NCBI RefSeq assembly: GCF_036226885.1
Contig: NZ_CP109027.1
Location: forward strand, 3,906,001-3,970,000
Source: Streptomyces sp. NBC_00663
GTDB lineage: Bacteria; Actinomycetota; Actinomycetes; Streptomycetales; Streptomycetaceae
DNA: 64,000 bases
Reading direction: 5' to 3'
Part shown: positions 16,651 through 26,081 of the stretch, piece after piece
Position numbering within the stretch: position 1 is the stretch's first letter
Layout of the letters: each line of letters starts with the position of its first letter
Notes under the pieces: model-generated
Database searches by the model: none
What the model was told of the DNA's origin: nothing
Seen by the model: the letters and a program-made list of their open reading frames with translations, nothing else
Program-made: the position numbers and the translations under genes

Positions 16651-17413
16651 GCAGTGACTCCTCCGCGAAAGAGAGCAGCTCGGCGAGTCCAAGGCACCGC
16701 GACGGGACAGGGACCGCCCCCGACCCCAGGGTCCAGGCGTGCTGTTCGTCCCACGCGACCTGCCAGACCTGGCCCCGGAAGTTCTCGAAGCGCACGAAGC
16801 TTCCCGGCGCTCCCTCCAGCAGCCTGATCTCGCGGTAGAGCGTCGTCCGCGCCACGAGGATTCCCTCCGGAGCGTCCGTCCCTCCTTTGGTGACCGTGTT
16901 GTCGTACCACACCCGGAGGAAGGGCGCGGGCTGCTGTCTGCTGAGGTCGGCCGGGGACAGGAACCGGCGGAAGCTCTCCCGGGCGTCCCCGAGGGAGTGG
17001 TACCGGTCCGGGGCGGCGAACTCGCACGCGTAGCCCGGAAACACGGCCCAGGTGACCCGCTGCAACTCAGGCTGCCGCACCTCGTGGTACCTGTGGACCC
17101 CGGGACGTGCGGCCGCGATCACCTCGAAGCCCCGGCCGGGGTACCGGAAGCCAGGAACCGTGCCGAGCAATACCCCGTCGGCCAGCAGCCGTGCACTGTT
17201 CTCGCGCGCGGCCCTCAGCAGCGCGACCACGAGCCTCTCGTCGTACGTGTCACGGGCGTTCACCTGGAACAGACGCCGCCCGTCCTCGCTCAGCGCCGCC
17301 GCGAAGTCCAGCCCCGGCACCGGCGACCAGGACCACGCGTCGGACAGACCGGCAAGCGGTCGCACCCCGTGAAATCCCTCGACCACAGCTCGTACGTCGA
17401 ACAAGACCCTCAC
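16643..17413 (-). CDS. hypothetical protein, paralogue of the 17623 gene
   Basis: A 256-residue protein starting at GTG 17413, which overlaps the preceding stop as GTGA. It is paralogous to the protein at 17623-18402: both carry G(V)xPLAGLSDAWxWS near residue 20, ALSxDGxRLxQVxxRDxYDE, VFPxYACEF and GSFVxFENxxGxVWxVxW in the same order. It has no membrane segments. I do not recognise the family. The 'GxVWxV' ends resemble modules in toxin-linked immunity proteins, but function is unknown. Confidence 0.7.
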   Translation of the reverse strand: MRVLFDVRAVVEGFHGVRPLAGLSDAWSWSPVPGLDFAAALSEDGRRLFQVNARDTYDERLVVALLRAARENSARLLADGVLLGTVPGFRYPGRGFEVIAAARPGVHRYHEVRQPELQRVTWAVFPGYACEFAAPDRYHSLGDARESFRRFLSPADLSRQQPAPFLRVWYDNTVTKGGTDAPEGILVARTTLYREIRLLEGAPGSFVRFENFRGQVWQVAWDEQHAWTLGSGAVPVPSRCLGLAELLSFAEESLHA

Positions 17414-17601
17414 ACTTTCGGATACGGCACGAGCGGCGGCCGGCCGGCCAGCGTCTCGTCCAGCTCGTACTGGAAGTGCTCGAAGTTGGTCAGCGCGAAC
17501 CAACCGCACGGTTCCACTCGTTCAGGGATCACCAGGTCGTTCTCATCCGCGTAGCCACCGCGCCCGGCGTCGAAGAAACACATCGCCGACCGCATGCTCA
17601 C
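17410..17601 (-). CDS. small hypothetical protein
   Basis: A 63-residue product (from GTG 17601; ATG codons at 17595 and 17583 are alternatives) with an AAGGGG-like site upstream. It reads DAGRGGYADENDLVIPERVEPC in its first half and ends with LVPYPKV. It shares four bases with the next gene (GTGA) and follows the 17623 gene closely, so it is probably translated in the same unit. No family is recognised. Confidence 0.5.
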   Translation of the reverse strand: MSMRSAMCFFDAGRGGYADENDLVIPERVEPCGWFALTNFEHFQYELDETLAGRPPLVPYPKV

Positions 17602-17622
17602 GGCGCTGCCCCTTCATGCGCG

Positions 17623-18402
17623 TCAGCGGCATACCGCACCGTCCGGGTCGTACAGCCGAGCCGTCGCGAACTGAACAACCTCCTCGGCCCCGACCTCACG
17701 AGGAGCCCCCCAGCTTTCCTCCCCGTGCTCGGCGAGGAACCACCCTCCGTGCCACTCCACCCGCCACACCCGCCCATGCCGGTTCTCGAACTCGACGAAG
17801 CTCCCCTCCGCGCCCTCCATCCACCGCAGCTCCTCGACGAGCAGCCGCGGCTCGGTGAAGCCCCGCCCACGGTTCGTACTCCGGCTCTGCGTACGGGTGT
17901 TGGCGTACCGCATCCTCAGATACGGCAACGGATCCCGGCCCAGCTCGTTCGGCCGCAGCATCCGATAGCGGGTGACGGCCTCGTCGAGGGTCTCGTCGGC
18001 CGCGGCGGAGAACTCGCAGGCGTACGCCGGGAAGACCAGCCGTACGTGCGGGGTCAGCTCCGGACGCTCCACGGAGTAGAAGCGGTGGACGTCGGGTGAG
18101 ACACCGACCACGACGTCGAAGTCCCGTCGCCCTGGCGGCGGTTGGAACCCTCCGAGCGCACCCCAGTGAGCATTGCGGGCGAAGAGCTCACCTTCCCGCT
18201 CCCGCGCGAACCCAAGTACCGCAACCGCGAGCTCCTCGTCGTACGAGTCCCGCCCGCTCACCTGAAGCAGCCGCTCACCGTCGGCGCTCAGCGCCCCCGC
18301 GAAGCCGAAGCGGGAGAAGGACGACCAGTACCAGGCGTCCGACAGCCCGGCCAAGGGCGTCACACCAGGGAAGTCCGCCAGTACCGCACGTAGATCCACC
18401 AT
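17623..18402 (-). CDS. hypothetical protein, paralogue of the 16643 gene
   Basis: A 259-residue protein starting at ATG 18402 (MVDLRAVLADFPG); the eight-codon longer form upstream is possible but aligns less well with its paralogue. Shared blocks with the 16643 gene include VTPLAGLSDAWYWSSF, LSADGERLLQVSGRDSYDEEL, VFPAYACEFSAA and GSFVEFENRHGRVWRVEW. The pair suggests a local duplication. It is the first gene of the reverse-strand run and is divergent from the DUF1963-like gene at 18469, leaving a 66-base shared promoter region. Function is unknown. Confidence 0.7.
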   Translation of the reverse strand: MVDLRAVLADFPGVTPLAGLSDAWYWSSFSRFGFAGALSADGERLLQVSGRDSYDEELAVAVLGFAREREGELFARNAHWGALGGFQPPPGRRDFDVVVGVSPDVHRFYSVERPELTPHVRLVFPAYACEFSAAADETLDEAVTRYRMLRPNELGRDPLPYLRMRYANTRTQSRSTNRGRGFTEPRLLVEELRWMEGAEGSFVEFENRHGRVWRVEWHGGWFLAEHGEESWGAPREVGAEEVVQFATARLYDPDGAVCR

Positions 18403-18468
18403 CGGCACATCGTAGATCCCGCACAACTACCCCAGCCCGACGCCCCGTTCCCCGCATACCCTCCCCCC

Positions 18469-19455
18469 ATGCCGCCCCTCACCACTCCGCCCCGGCCCCT
18501 CGACGTGCCCGCCCACTTCCCCGAGCTCGCCCCGCTGGCCCGCACCACCATCCGCCTCCACCCCCGCCCGGGCTCCCCCACCGCGGCGGACAGTTCTCTC
18601 GGCGGCCCTCTCCGCTGGCCGGCCCACGAACCTTGGCCCACCTGCCCGGAGCACGACGCCCCCACCCATCTCGGCCACGCCCCGGACGAGGTCCGCCACC
18701 GCCGCCGTATCCTCGCCGCGGCCCACAGCCGCCCCCGCACGGAGGGCACCGACTTCCTCACGCCCGAGGAGCGGGTCGTCGTCAACCGTGCCTCGGAACC
18801 CAGGATCATCCCCCAGCCGGGCCCGATCCCTCTGCTCCCCATCACGCAGCTCTACGCCCGCGACATCCCCGAGGCCGTCGCCTTCCCCGCCCCACCCGGC
18901 ACCGACCTCCTCCAACTCCTCTGGTGCCCCTTCGACCACGAAGGCCCCATGGGCACCACACCCCGCACCGAACTCCGCTGGCGCACGGCGGCCGACATCC
19001 GCACGCCTCTCGGCACCCCGCCCCAGCCGTCCGTCATCGGCAAGGACCGCTACCTCCCCGAACCCTGCGTCCTCCACCCGGAACCCGTCACCGAATACCC
19101 CGCCCCGCACGAACTCCCCGAGCCCCTCGCCGACCGCGTCGAGGACTGGGCCGAGGCCCACGGCGTGGTCTACCAGTACGACCTCGCCGTCGCCCCGGGC
19201 TGCAAGGTCGGCGGCCACGCTCCCTGGAGCTACATCGACCCGTTCCCCATGGCCTGCCCCGAGTGCGGCGCGCCCATGCAGCCCCTGCTGACCATCGACG
19301 GCTACGAGTGCGACGGCGGCACCAGAAGCTGGTGGCCGGGCGAGGGCACCGAATCGGCCCGCCCCACCCATCTCAACATCGGCCGCGACCACGCTCTCCA
19401 GCTCTACGTCTGTACGACGTCGTACGACCACCCGCATCAGCAGTACATCCAGTGA
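18469..19455 (+). CDS. DUF1963/YwqG-like protein, second copy
   Basis: A 328-residue paralogue of the proteins at 9007 and 19868, much closer to the latter. Shared blocks include SLGGPLRWPAHEPWPTC, IPLLPITQLYARDIP, LLQLLWCPFDH, ARSAA-like VGGHAPWSYIDPFPMACPEC and a YxCTTSYDHPHxQYIQ end. CPECGAPM gives a possible metal-binding Cys pair. The ATG is preceded by TACCCT and CCCCCC with no Shine-Dalgarno sequence, so the mRNA may be leaderless. It may be an orphan immunity protein for RHS-type toxins; this is inference from the copy next to the toxin. Confidence 0.8.
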   Translation: MPPLTTPPRPLDVPAHFPELAPLARTTIRLHPRPGSPTAADSSLGGPLRWPAHEPWPTCPEHDAPTHLGHAPDEVRHRRRILAAAHSRPRTEGTDFLTPEERVVVNRASEPRIIPQPGPIPLLPITQLYARDIPEAVAFPAPPGTDLLQLLWCPFDHEGPMGTTPRTELRWRTAADIRTPLGTPPQPSVIGKDRYLPEPCVLHPEPVTEYPAPHELPEPLADRVEDWAEAHGVVYQYDLAVAPGCKVGGHAPWSYIDPFPMACPECGAPMQPLLTIDGYECDGGTRSWWPGEGTESARPTHLNIGRDHALQLYVCTTSYDHPHQQYIQ

Positions 19456-19482
19456 CCCGAGCCGACTGGCACCCTCGCCGCC

Positions 19483-19698
19483 TCAAGGGCCCCCGACCCC
19501 CGAGACCCCCTCCACCACCTGCCCCACCGCGTCCAGCACCCCGTGCCCGAACGCCGTCGGCGCCACCAACACCCCGAACACCAGCGCGAGCCCCACCGTC
19601 ACGCTCTGGTCGGACCGACTCCGCGCATGCACCGTCCGCCGCAACCGCAGGACGAGGATGACGGCCAACAACACCGCCACATCGACCGTCAGCATCAT
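19483..19698 (-). CDS. small two-helix membrane protein
   Basis: A 71-residue product between two same-direction paralogues but on the opposite strand. Residues 3-18 (LTVDVAVLLAVILVLR) and 31-51 (SVTVGLALVFGVLVAPTAFG) form two hydrophobic segments joined by an Arg-rich loop. GGAGG lies about ten bases before the ATG pair at 19698/19695. The family is not recognised. Such small membrane proteins are common in Streptomyces; a toxin or holin-like role cannot be excluded or shown. Confidence 0.55.
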   Translation of the reverse strand: MMLTVDVAVLLAVILVLRLRRTVHARSRSDQSVTVGLALVFGVLVAPTAFGHGVLDAVGQVVEGVSGVGGP

Positions 19699-19867
19699 CG
19701 GGCACGTCCCTCCGTCGACGAAGACCACCGAGCCATGGGCGACAAGTACGCTACGCACCCCCACTAGGGCTCGACTCGACCGGCGAGACTCCCAACTCCC
19801 CTGCTCACCCCCACCGTTCACCAGCGTCCGTCACCGTTCGCCACCGTTCACCGCATAACCTCCCCCC

Positions 19868-20860
19868 ATGACCCGCACCACCCCACCCCGCCCGACGGAC
19901 ATCACCGCCCACTTCCCCGAGCTCGCCGCCCTCGCCCGCGACACCATCCGCCTCCACCCCCGCGCAGGCGCCCCCACCCCCACTGACAGCTCCCTCGGCG
20001 GCCCCCTCCTCTGGCCCGCCGACGAACCCTGGCCCACCTGCCCGGACCACACCGGCCCCTGGCACCACGGCCAGGCACCCGAGGACATCCACCTCCGCCG
20101 ACGCATCCTCCGCGAGGCCTGGAGCCGCCCGCACACCCCGGACGCCGACCAACTCACCCCCGCCGAACGCGCCACCCTCGACCGCATCGGCGAAGCCACC
20201 CGCATCCCCCAGGACGGCCCCCTCCCTCTGATCCCGGTCCTCCAGCTGTACGCCACCGACGCCCCGGACCTCCCCCGCCCGCCGGGCACCGACCTGCTCC
20301 AACTGCTCTGGTGCCCGTTCGACCACGACGAGGACTATCTGCCGGCCACCGAACTCCGCTGGCGGTCCGCCGCCGACATCACCGACCCCCTCACCACCAC
20401 CCCGCGCCCCTCGGTGATCGGCAACGACGACTACCTCCCCGAGCCCTGCCTCCTGCACCCGGAGACGGTCACGGAATACCCCGCCCCGCACGAACTCCCC
20501 GCCGACCTCGCCGACCGGATCCACGCCTGGGAGGACCAGTCCGGCTTCCACTACCAGTACGACCTCTCCGTCGCCCCGGGCAGCAAAGTCGCCGGCCACG
20601 CCCCCTGGAGCTTCAGCGACCCGTTCCCCATGGCCTGCCCCGAGTGCGGCGCGGCCGTGCAGCCGCTGCTCACCATCGACGGCAACGAATGGGACGGCGG
20701 CAGCGGCAGCTGGCGCCCGGTCGAGGACGCCGGTTACACCGGGCACCACGTCGACGGACCCGCCCGCGAGACCCAGCTCACCATCGGCCGCGGCTACTGC
20801 CTTCAGATCTACGTCTGTACGGCCTCGTACCGCCACCCGCATGTACAGAACATGCAGTAA
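19868..20860 (+). CDS. DUF1963/YwqG-like protein, third copy
   Basis: A 330-residue protein closely paralogous to the 18469 gene along its whole length: SLGGPLLWPADEPWPTC, LPLIPVLQLYATDAP, LLQLLWCPFDHDEDY, KVAGHAPWSFSDPFPMACPEC and an end in YVCTASYRHPHVQNMQ. The CPECG pair is kept. The upstream bases also match those of the 18469 gene (CCGCATA then CCTCCCCCC and ATG), so the duplication includes the start region. TAACCT sits six bases before the ATG, again suggesting a leaderless transcript. Function as for the other copies. Confidence 0.8.
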   Translation: MTRTTPPRPTDITAHFPELAALARDTIRLHPRAGAPTPTDSSLGGPLLWPADEPWPTCPDHTGPWHHGQAPEDIHLRRRILREAWSRPHTPDADQLTPAERATLDRIGEATRIPQDGPLPLIPVLQLYATDAPDLPRPPGTDLLQLLWCPFDHDEDYLPATELRWRSAADITDPLTTTPRPSVIGNDDYLPEPCLLHPETVTEYPAPHELPADLADRIHAWEDQSGFHYQYDLSVAPGSKVAGHAPWSFSDPFPMACPECGAAVQPLLTIDGNEWDGGSGSWRPVEDAGYTGHHVDGPARETQLTIGRGYCLQIYVCTASYRHPHVQNMQ

Positions 20861-20893
20861 CGCGCATCTTGCCCGGGCCGCCGAACCGGCCGC

Positions 20894-21289
20894 ATGATCA
20901 CGCCCATGTACAAGCGAAGACGCGCCCTCGGCGCCTACCTCGGCGTGGTTCTCGCCGCCGTCCTGCTGCCCGGCATACGGCCGATCGACGACAACGTGGC
21001 CTGGGCGGCGCTGCTGCCCGGCATCGTGTTCCTCGTCGTGAACCAGCTGATCTCCAGCTATCCCAGCAGCATCCGCACCGCTCCCCCGATCGCCCTGCTG
21101 ATCCTCGCCGCGGTCGGCATCGTCCAGGACACCCTCATCTGGCTGCTCGTCTCCTGGATCGGCTCGCAGACGGGAAGCCTCCATGTCGACGGCTTCCTCG
21201 CCGCGCTGCTCGGCGGAGTCGTCGTACGGCTCACCGTCCTCGCGCTCATGGCCATCGGCCCGCAGCCGACACCCGAAGCCGCCGCATAA
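20894..21289 (+). CDS. small membrane protein, phage-holin-4-like topology
   Basis: A 131-residue protein with about four hydrophobic segments: GAYLGVVLAAVLLPGI, WAALLPGIVFLVVNQLI, PPIALLILAAVGIVQDTLIWLLV and GFLAALLGGVVVRLTVLALMA. The last segment (GFLAALLGGVVV) resembles the end of the Phage_holin_4_2/YvlD family of small membrane proteins. Starts at 20894 and 20906 are both possible; neither has a strong ribosome site. It is convergent with tuf, and the two share the terminator at 21319-21354. Confidence 0.65.
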   Translation: MITPMYKRRRALGAYLGVVLAAVLLPGIRPIDDNVAWAALLPGIVFLVVNQLISSYPSSIRTAPPIALLILAAVGIVQDTLIWLLVSWIGSQTGSLHVDGFLAALLGGVVVRLTVLALMAIGPQPTPEAAA

Positions 21290-21318
21290 GCCGACACCCG
21301 ACGCGACCGCACAACGCG

Positions 21319-21354
21319 AAAGGGCCCGCACGACCGAAGTCGTACGGGCCCCTT
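21319..21354. terminator. bidirectional terminator between 20894 gene and tuf
   Basis: AAAGGGCCCGCACGAC pairs with GTCGTACGGGCCCCTT around a CGAA loop, with one mismatch near the loop. A-rich and T-rich ends are short. The stem lies between two convergent genes and would stop transcription from both sides, chiefly the strongly expressed tuf gene. Confidence 0.75.
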
Positions 21355-21399
21355 CAGGAGCTCAATGAGCGAGCTACCAGGCGTTCAAGCCAACAAGAC

Positions 21400-22593
<1,194 letters not shown>

Positions 22594-22736
22594 TGGGTCC
22601 TCCTGTGGAGTGGTTCTGGTACGCCTTACTCATCGGCGCCAGGTGATCTTTGCTGGGATGCCGCCCGCCGGGGTTCTCCCGTGCCGGGCGATCCCCGGCG
22701 GTCGGTGTCAAGCCTAAAGCGTGTGAACGGTGTGCG

Positions 22737-24863
22737 TTACTCGCCCTTGGCCTTCGCGATGATCTCCTCGGCGACGTTCCGCGGAACCTCGGCGTAGGAG
22801 TCGAACTGCATGGAGTAGCTCGCACGGCCGGACGTCTTGCTGCGCAGGTCGCCGACGTAGCCGAACATCTCCGAAAGGGGCACGAGGCCCTTCACGACGC
22901 GGGCACCCGCCCGCTCCTCCATGGCCTGGATCTGACCACGGCGGGAGTTGATGTCGCCGATGACCTCACCCATGTAGTCCTCGGGCGTGGTGACCTCGAC
23001 GGCCATCATCGGCTCGAGAAGCACGGGGGACGCCTTGCGCGCGGCCTCCTTGAAGGCCTGCGAACCGGCGATCTTGAACGCGAGCTCGGACGAGTCGACC
23101 TCGTGGTAGGCACCGTCGAGAAGCGTGACGCGGACGCCCGTCATCTCGTACCCGGCGAGGATGCCGAACTGCATGGCCTCCTGCGCACCGGCGTCGACCG
23201 AAGGGATGTACTCCTTCGGGATACGACCACCGGTCACCTTGTTCACGAACTCGTACGAGGCGTCGCCGCCCTCGATCGGCTCGATCGCGATCTGCACCTT
23301 GGCGAACTGGCCGGTACCACCAGTCTGCTTCTTGTGCGTGTAGTCGACGCGCTCGACGGCCTTGCGGATCGTCTCGCGGTAGGCCACCTGCGGCTTGCCG
23401 ACGTTGGCCTCGACCTTGAACTCACGGCGCATACGGTCGACCAGCACCTCAAGGTGCAGCTCGCCCATACCACCGATGATGGTCTGGCCCGTCTCCTCGT
23501 CCGAGTGGACCTGGAACGACGGGTCCTCCTCGGCGAGGCGCTGGATCGCGACGCCCAGCTTCTCCTGGTCGCCCTTCGACTTGGGCTCGATGGCGACCTG
23601 GATGACCGGCGCCGGGAAGTCCATGGACTCCAGGATCACCGGCTGCTTGTCGTCGGACAGCGTCTCACCGGTGGTGGTCTGCTTCAGGCCCATGACGGCG
23701 ACGATGTCGCCGGCGCCCACCGACTCGATCTCCTCACGCTTGTTCGCGTGCATACGGTAGATCTTGCCGATGCGCTCCTTCTTGCCCTTGACGGAGTTCA
23801 GCACGGCGGTGCCGGACTCCAGGCGACCGGAGTAGATCCGGACGAAGGTGAGCTTGCCGAGGTGCGGGTCGCTCATGATCTTGAACGCCAGCGCCGAGAG
23901 GGGCTCCTCGTCGGACGGCTTGCGCTTGATGACGACCTCGGGGTCCTTGACGTCGTGGCCCTCGATGGCCTCGACGTCGAGCGGGGTCGGCAGGTAGCGC
24001 ACGACCGCGTCGAGCAGGGGCTGGACGCCCTTGTTCTTGAACGCGGTGCCACAGAACACGGGGGTGACCGTGACGTCCTTGGACTTGCCGGACGCGATGG
24101 TGATACGACGGATCGCGGCGTACAGCTGCTCCTCGGTGGGCTCGACGCCCTCCAGGTACAGCTCCATGATCTCTTCGTCGTTCTCGGCGACGCCCTCGAT
24201 GAGCTTGCCGCGGTACTCCTCGGCAGCCTCGGTGTGCGTGGCCGGGATGTCGACGACGTCGTACATCTCGCCCTTGGCGGCCTCGGCGGACCACACGAGC
24301 GCCTTCATGCGGACCAGGTCCACAACGCCCTTGAAGTCCATCTCGGCACCGATGGGCAGCTGCATGACGAGCGGCTGCGCACCGAGACGGTCCTTGATCA
24401 TGTCGACGCAGCGGTGGAACTCCGCGCCGGTACGGTCAAGCTTGTTCACGAAGCAGATACGCGGCACGCCGTAACGGTCGGCCTGACGCCACACCGTCTC
24501 GGACTGCGGCTCCACACCCGCGACACCGTCGAACACGGTGACGGCACCGTCGAGGACGCGGAGCGAACGCTCCACCTCGACCGTGAAGTCCACGTGACCC
24601 GGGGTGTCGATGATGTTGATCGTGTAGTCGTTGTCCTCGAGCGGCCAGTGACAGGTGGTGGCAGCAGAGGTGATCGTGATGCCACGCTCCTGCTCCTGCT
24701 CCATCCAGTCCATGGTGGCGGCGCCGTCGTGGACCTCACCGATCTTGTAGCTGACGCCGGTGTAGAAGAGGATCCGCTCGGTGGTGGTCGTCTTGCCCGC
24801 GTCGATGTGGGCCATGATCCCGATGTTGCGGACCTTGGCCAGGTCAAGTGAAGTGGTAGCCAT
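22737..24863 (-). CDS. fusA: elongation factor G
   Basis: A 708-residue EF-G that drives tRNA-mRNA translocation. Domain I has AHIDAGKTTTTERIL, DTPGHVDFTVEVERSLRVLDG and NKLDR; domains II-V follow through GYVGDLRSKTSGRASYSM near the end. Length and motifs match the classical FusA rather than an EF-G2 or TetM-type paralogue. It is 39 bases after rpsG. Confidence 0.98.
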   Translation of the reverse strand: MATTSLDLAKVRNIGIMAHIDAGKTTTTERILFYTGVSYKIGEVHDGAATMDWMEQEQERGITITSAATTCHWPLEDNDYTINIIDTPGHVDFTVEVERSLRVLDGAVTVFDGVAGVEPQSETVWRQADRYGVPRICFVNKLDRTGAEFHRCVDMIKDRLGAQPLVMQLPIGAEMDFKGVVDLVRMKALVWSAEAAKGEMYDVVDIPATHTEAAEEYRGKLIEGVAENDEEIMELYLEGVEPTEEQLYAAIRRITIASGKSKDVTVTPVFCGTAFKNKGVQPLLDAVVRYLPTPLDVEAIEGHDVKDPEVVIKRKPSDEEPLSALAFKIMSDPHLGKLTFVRIYSGRLESGTAVLNSVKGKKERIGKIYRMHANKREEIESVGAGDIVAVMGLKQTTTGETLSDDKQPVILESMDFPAPVIQVAIEPKSKGDQEKLGVAIQRLAEEDPSFQVHSDEETGQTIIGGMGELHLEVLVDRMRREFKVEANVGKPQVAYRETIRKAVERVDYTHKKQTGGTGQFAKVQIAIEPIEGGDASYEFVNKVTGGRIPKEYIPSVDAGAQEAMQFGILAGYEMTGVRVTLLDGAYHEVDSSELAFKIAGSQAFKEAARKASPVLLEPMMAVEVTTPEDYMGEVIGDINSRRGQIQAMEERAGARVVKGLVPLSEMFGYVGDLRSKTSGRASYSMQFDSYAEVPRNVAEEIIAKAKGE

Positions 24864-24902
24864 AAGGCTTCAGTCTTCTCTCGGTCTCGATGGGGGTAGC
24901 GA

Positions 24903-25373
24903 CTACCAGCGGTAGTGCGCGAAGGCCTTGTTGGACTCGGCCATCTTGTGGGTGTCCTCGCGCTTCTTCACAGCGGCACCGAGGCCGTTGGAGGCGTCGA
25001 GAAGCTCGTTGAGCAGACGCTCGGTCATGGTCTTCTCGCGACGGGCGCGGGAGTAACCGACCAGCCAGCGCAGCGCGAGCGTGTTGGCGCGACCGGGCTT
25101 GACCTCGATCGGGACCTGGTACGTCGCACCACCGACACGGCGGGACTTGACCTCGAGGGTCGGCTTGATGTTCTCCAGAGCGCGCTTCAGCGTGATGATC
25201 GGGTCGTTGCCCGTCTTCTCGCGGAGGCCCTCCATGGCGCCGTAGACGATGCGCTCGGCGGTGGAGCGCTTGCCGTTCAGCAGCACCTTGTTGATGAGCG
25301 ACGTGACAAGAGGAGAACCGTAGACCGGGTCGATGATGACCGGGCGCTTCGGGGCGGGGCCCTTACGAGGCAT
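24903..25373 (-). CDS. rpsG: 30S ribosomal protein S7
   Basis: A 156-residue S7, a primary 16S-binding protein of the 30S head and the translational repressor of the str operon in E. coli. It has the signature DPVYGSPLVTSLINKVLLNGKR, and the C-terminal helix AESNKAFAHYRW is intact. Two bases separate it from rpsL, so the two are translationally coupled. Confidence 0.98.
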   Translation of the reverse strand: MPRKGPAPKRPVIIDPVYGSPLVTSLINKVLLNGKRSTAERIVYGAMEGLREKTGNDPIITLKRALENIKPTLEVKSRRVGGATYQVPIEVKPGRANTLALRWLVGYSRARREKTMTERLLNELLDASNGLGAAVKKREDTHKMAESNKAFAHYRW

Positions 25374-25375
25374 TC

Positions 25376-25747
25376 TTACTTCTCCTTCTTGGCGCCGTAG
25401 CGGCTGCGGGCCTGCTTGCGGTTCTTGACACCCTGGGTGTCAAGCGAACCACGGATGATCTTGTAGCGAACACCAGGCAGGTCCTTCACACGGCCACCAC
25501 GCACGAGCACGATGGAGTGCTCCTGCAAGTTGTGTCCCTCACCCGGAATGTAAGCAGTGACCTCGATCCCGCTGGTCAGACGCACACGCGCGACCTTACG
25601 CAGGGCCGAGTTCGGCTTCTTCGGGGTGGTCGTGAACACACGCGTGCAGACGCCACGGCGCTGAGGGGAACCCTCGAGTGCGGGCGTCTTGTTCTTCTCG
25701 ACCTTGTCCTGCCGGCCCTTCCGGACCAGCTGCTGGATCGTAGGCAC
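25376..25747 (-). CDS. rpsL: 30S ribosomal protein S12
   Basis: A 123-residue S12 of the decoding centre. TTTPKKPNSALRKVARVRLT and HNLQEHSIVLVRGGRVKDLPG are the two conserved loops. Lys-43 and Lys-88, whose replacement gives streptomycin resistance in Streptomyces, are both lysine here, so the protein is the sensitive wild type. The start is GTG with GGAG upstream. It is the first gene of the str operon. Confidence 0.98.
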   Translation of the reverse strand: MPTIQQLVRKGRQDKVEKNKTPALEGSPQRRGVCTRVFTTTPKKPNSALRKVARVRLTSGIEVTAYIPGEGHNLQEHSIVLVRGGRVKDLPGVRYKIIRGSLDTQGVKNRKQARSRYGAKKEK

Positions 25748-25797
25748 TACTTCTCCGGTTTCTGTGTGCCGAATGGTGAAGCTAACCTGGAACGTCG

Positions 25798-25822
25798 CCG
25801 ACCCACGCGGTCGGGTGTGTCG
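25798..25822 (-). repeat. hairpin element in rpsL leader, shared with rpsJ leader
   Basis: This copy differs by one base from the element at 8175-8199 (TGTGTCG instead of CGTGTCG after the stem). The stem CCGACC/GGTCGG is identical. GTTCCAG follows on the coding strand, as in the rpsJ leader. The element lies in the transcribed leader, between the promoter at 25942-25970 and the rpsL start. Confidence 0.75.
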
Positions 25823-25941
25823 AATCCGGTAGACCCTCGCCGCAAGACGAGAAGAGCGCAGATTACGGTGGCCGTGTCACGGCTCCCGATGCGGCTGAAG
25901 ACACGCACAAGAGCCAGGGCACACCCCAGGCACAAGGTCTG

Positions 25942-25970
25942 AGCGTACCTACCTCATTCGCTGCGGTCAA
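25942..25970 (-). promoter_or_regulatory. str operon promoter
   Basis: On the reverse strand TTGACC (25970-25965) and TACGCT (25947-25942) are separated by exactly 17 bases, a good match to the vegetative sigma (HrdB) consensus. Transcription would begin near 25935, giving a leader of about 190 bases that includes the shared hairpin. The rest of 25748-26081 shows no gene. Confidence 0.75.
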
Positions 25971-26081
25971 AACAAATGGACCTCACCCCCAGGGCGGGGC
26001 GGAACATGTCAAGGCCCTACGCCCCGGATGATCTTCAATTTCACGCTCCTGCCACGTCGGCGCAACCCCGACAGCCACCGC

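Noticed and set aside
22706..22711. A TTGACA between fusA and tuf as a -35 box
   Set aside because: No TAnnnT hexamer lies 16-19 bases downstream, so no promoter is called from it.
22650..24851. Open frame of over 700 codons opposite fusA, and similar long frames opposite rpoC (27359-31324) and rpoB (31314-34973)
   Set aside because: They arise from third-position GC bias on the opposite strand of very conserved genes. No ribosome sites or known domains are seen.
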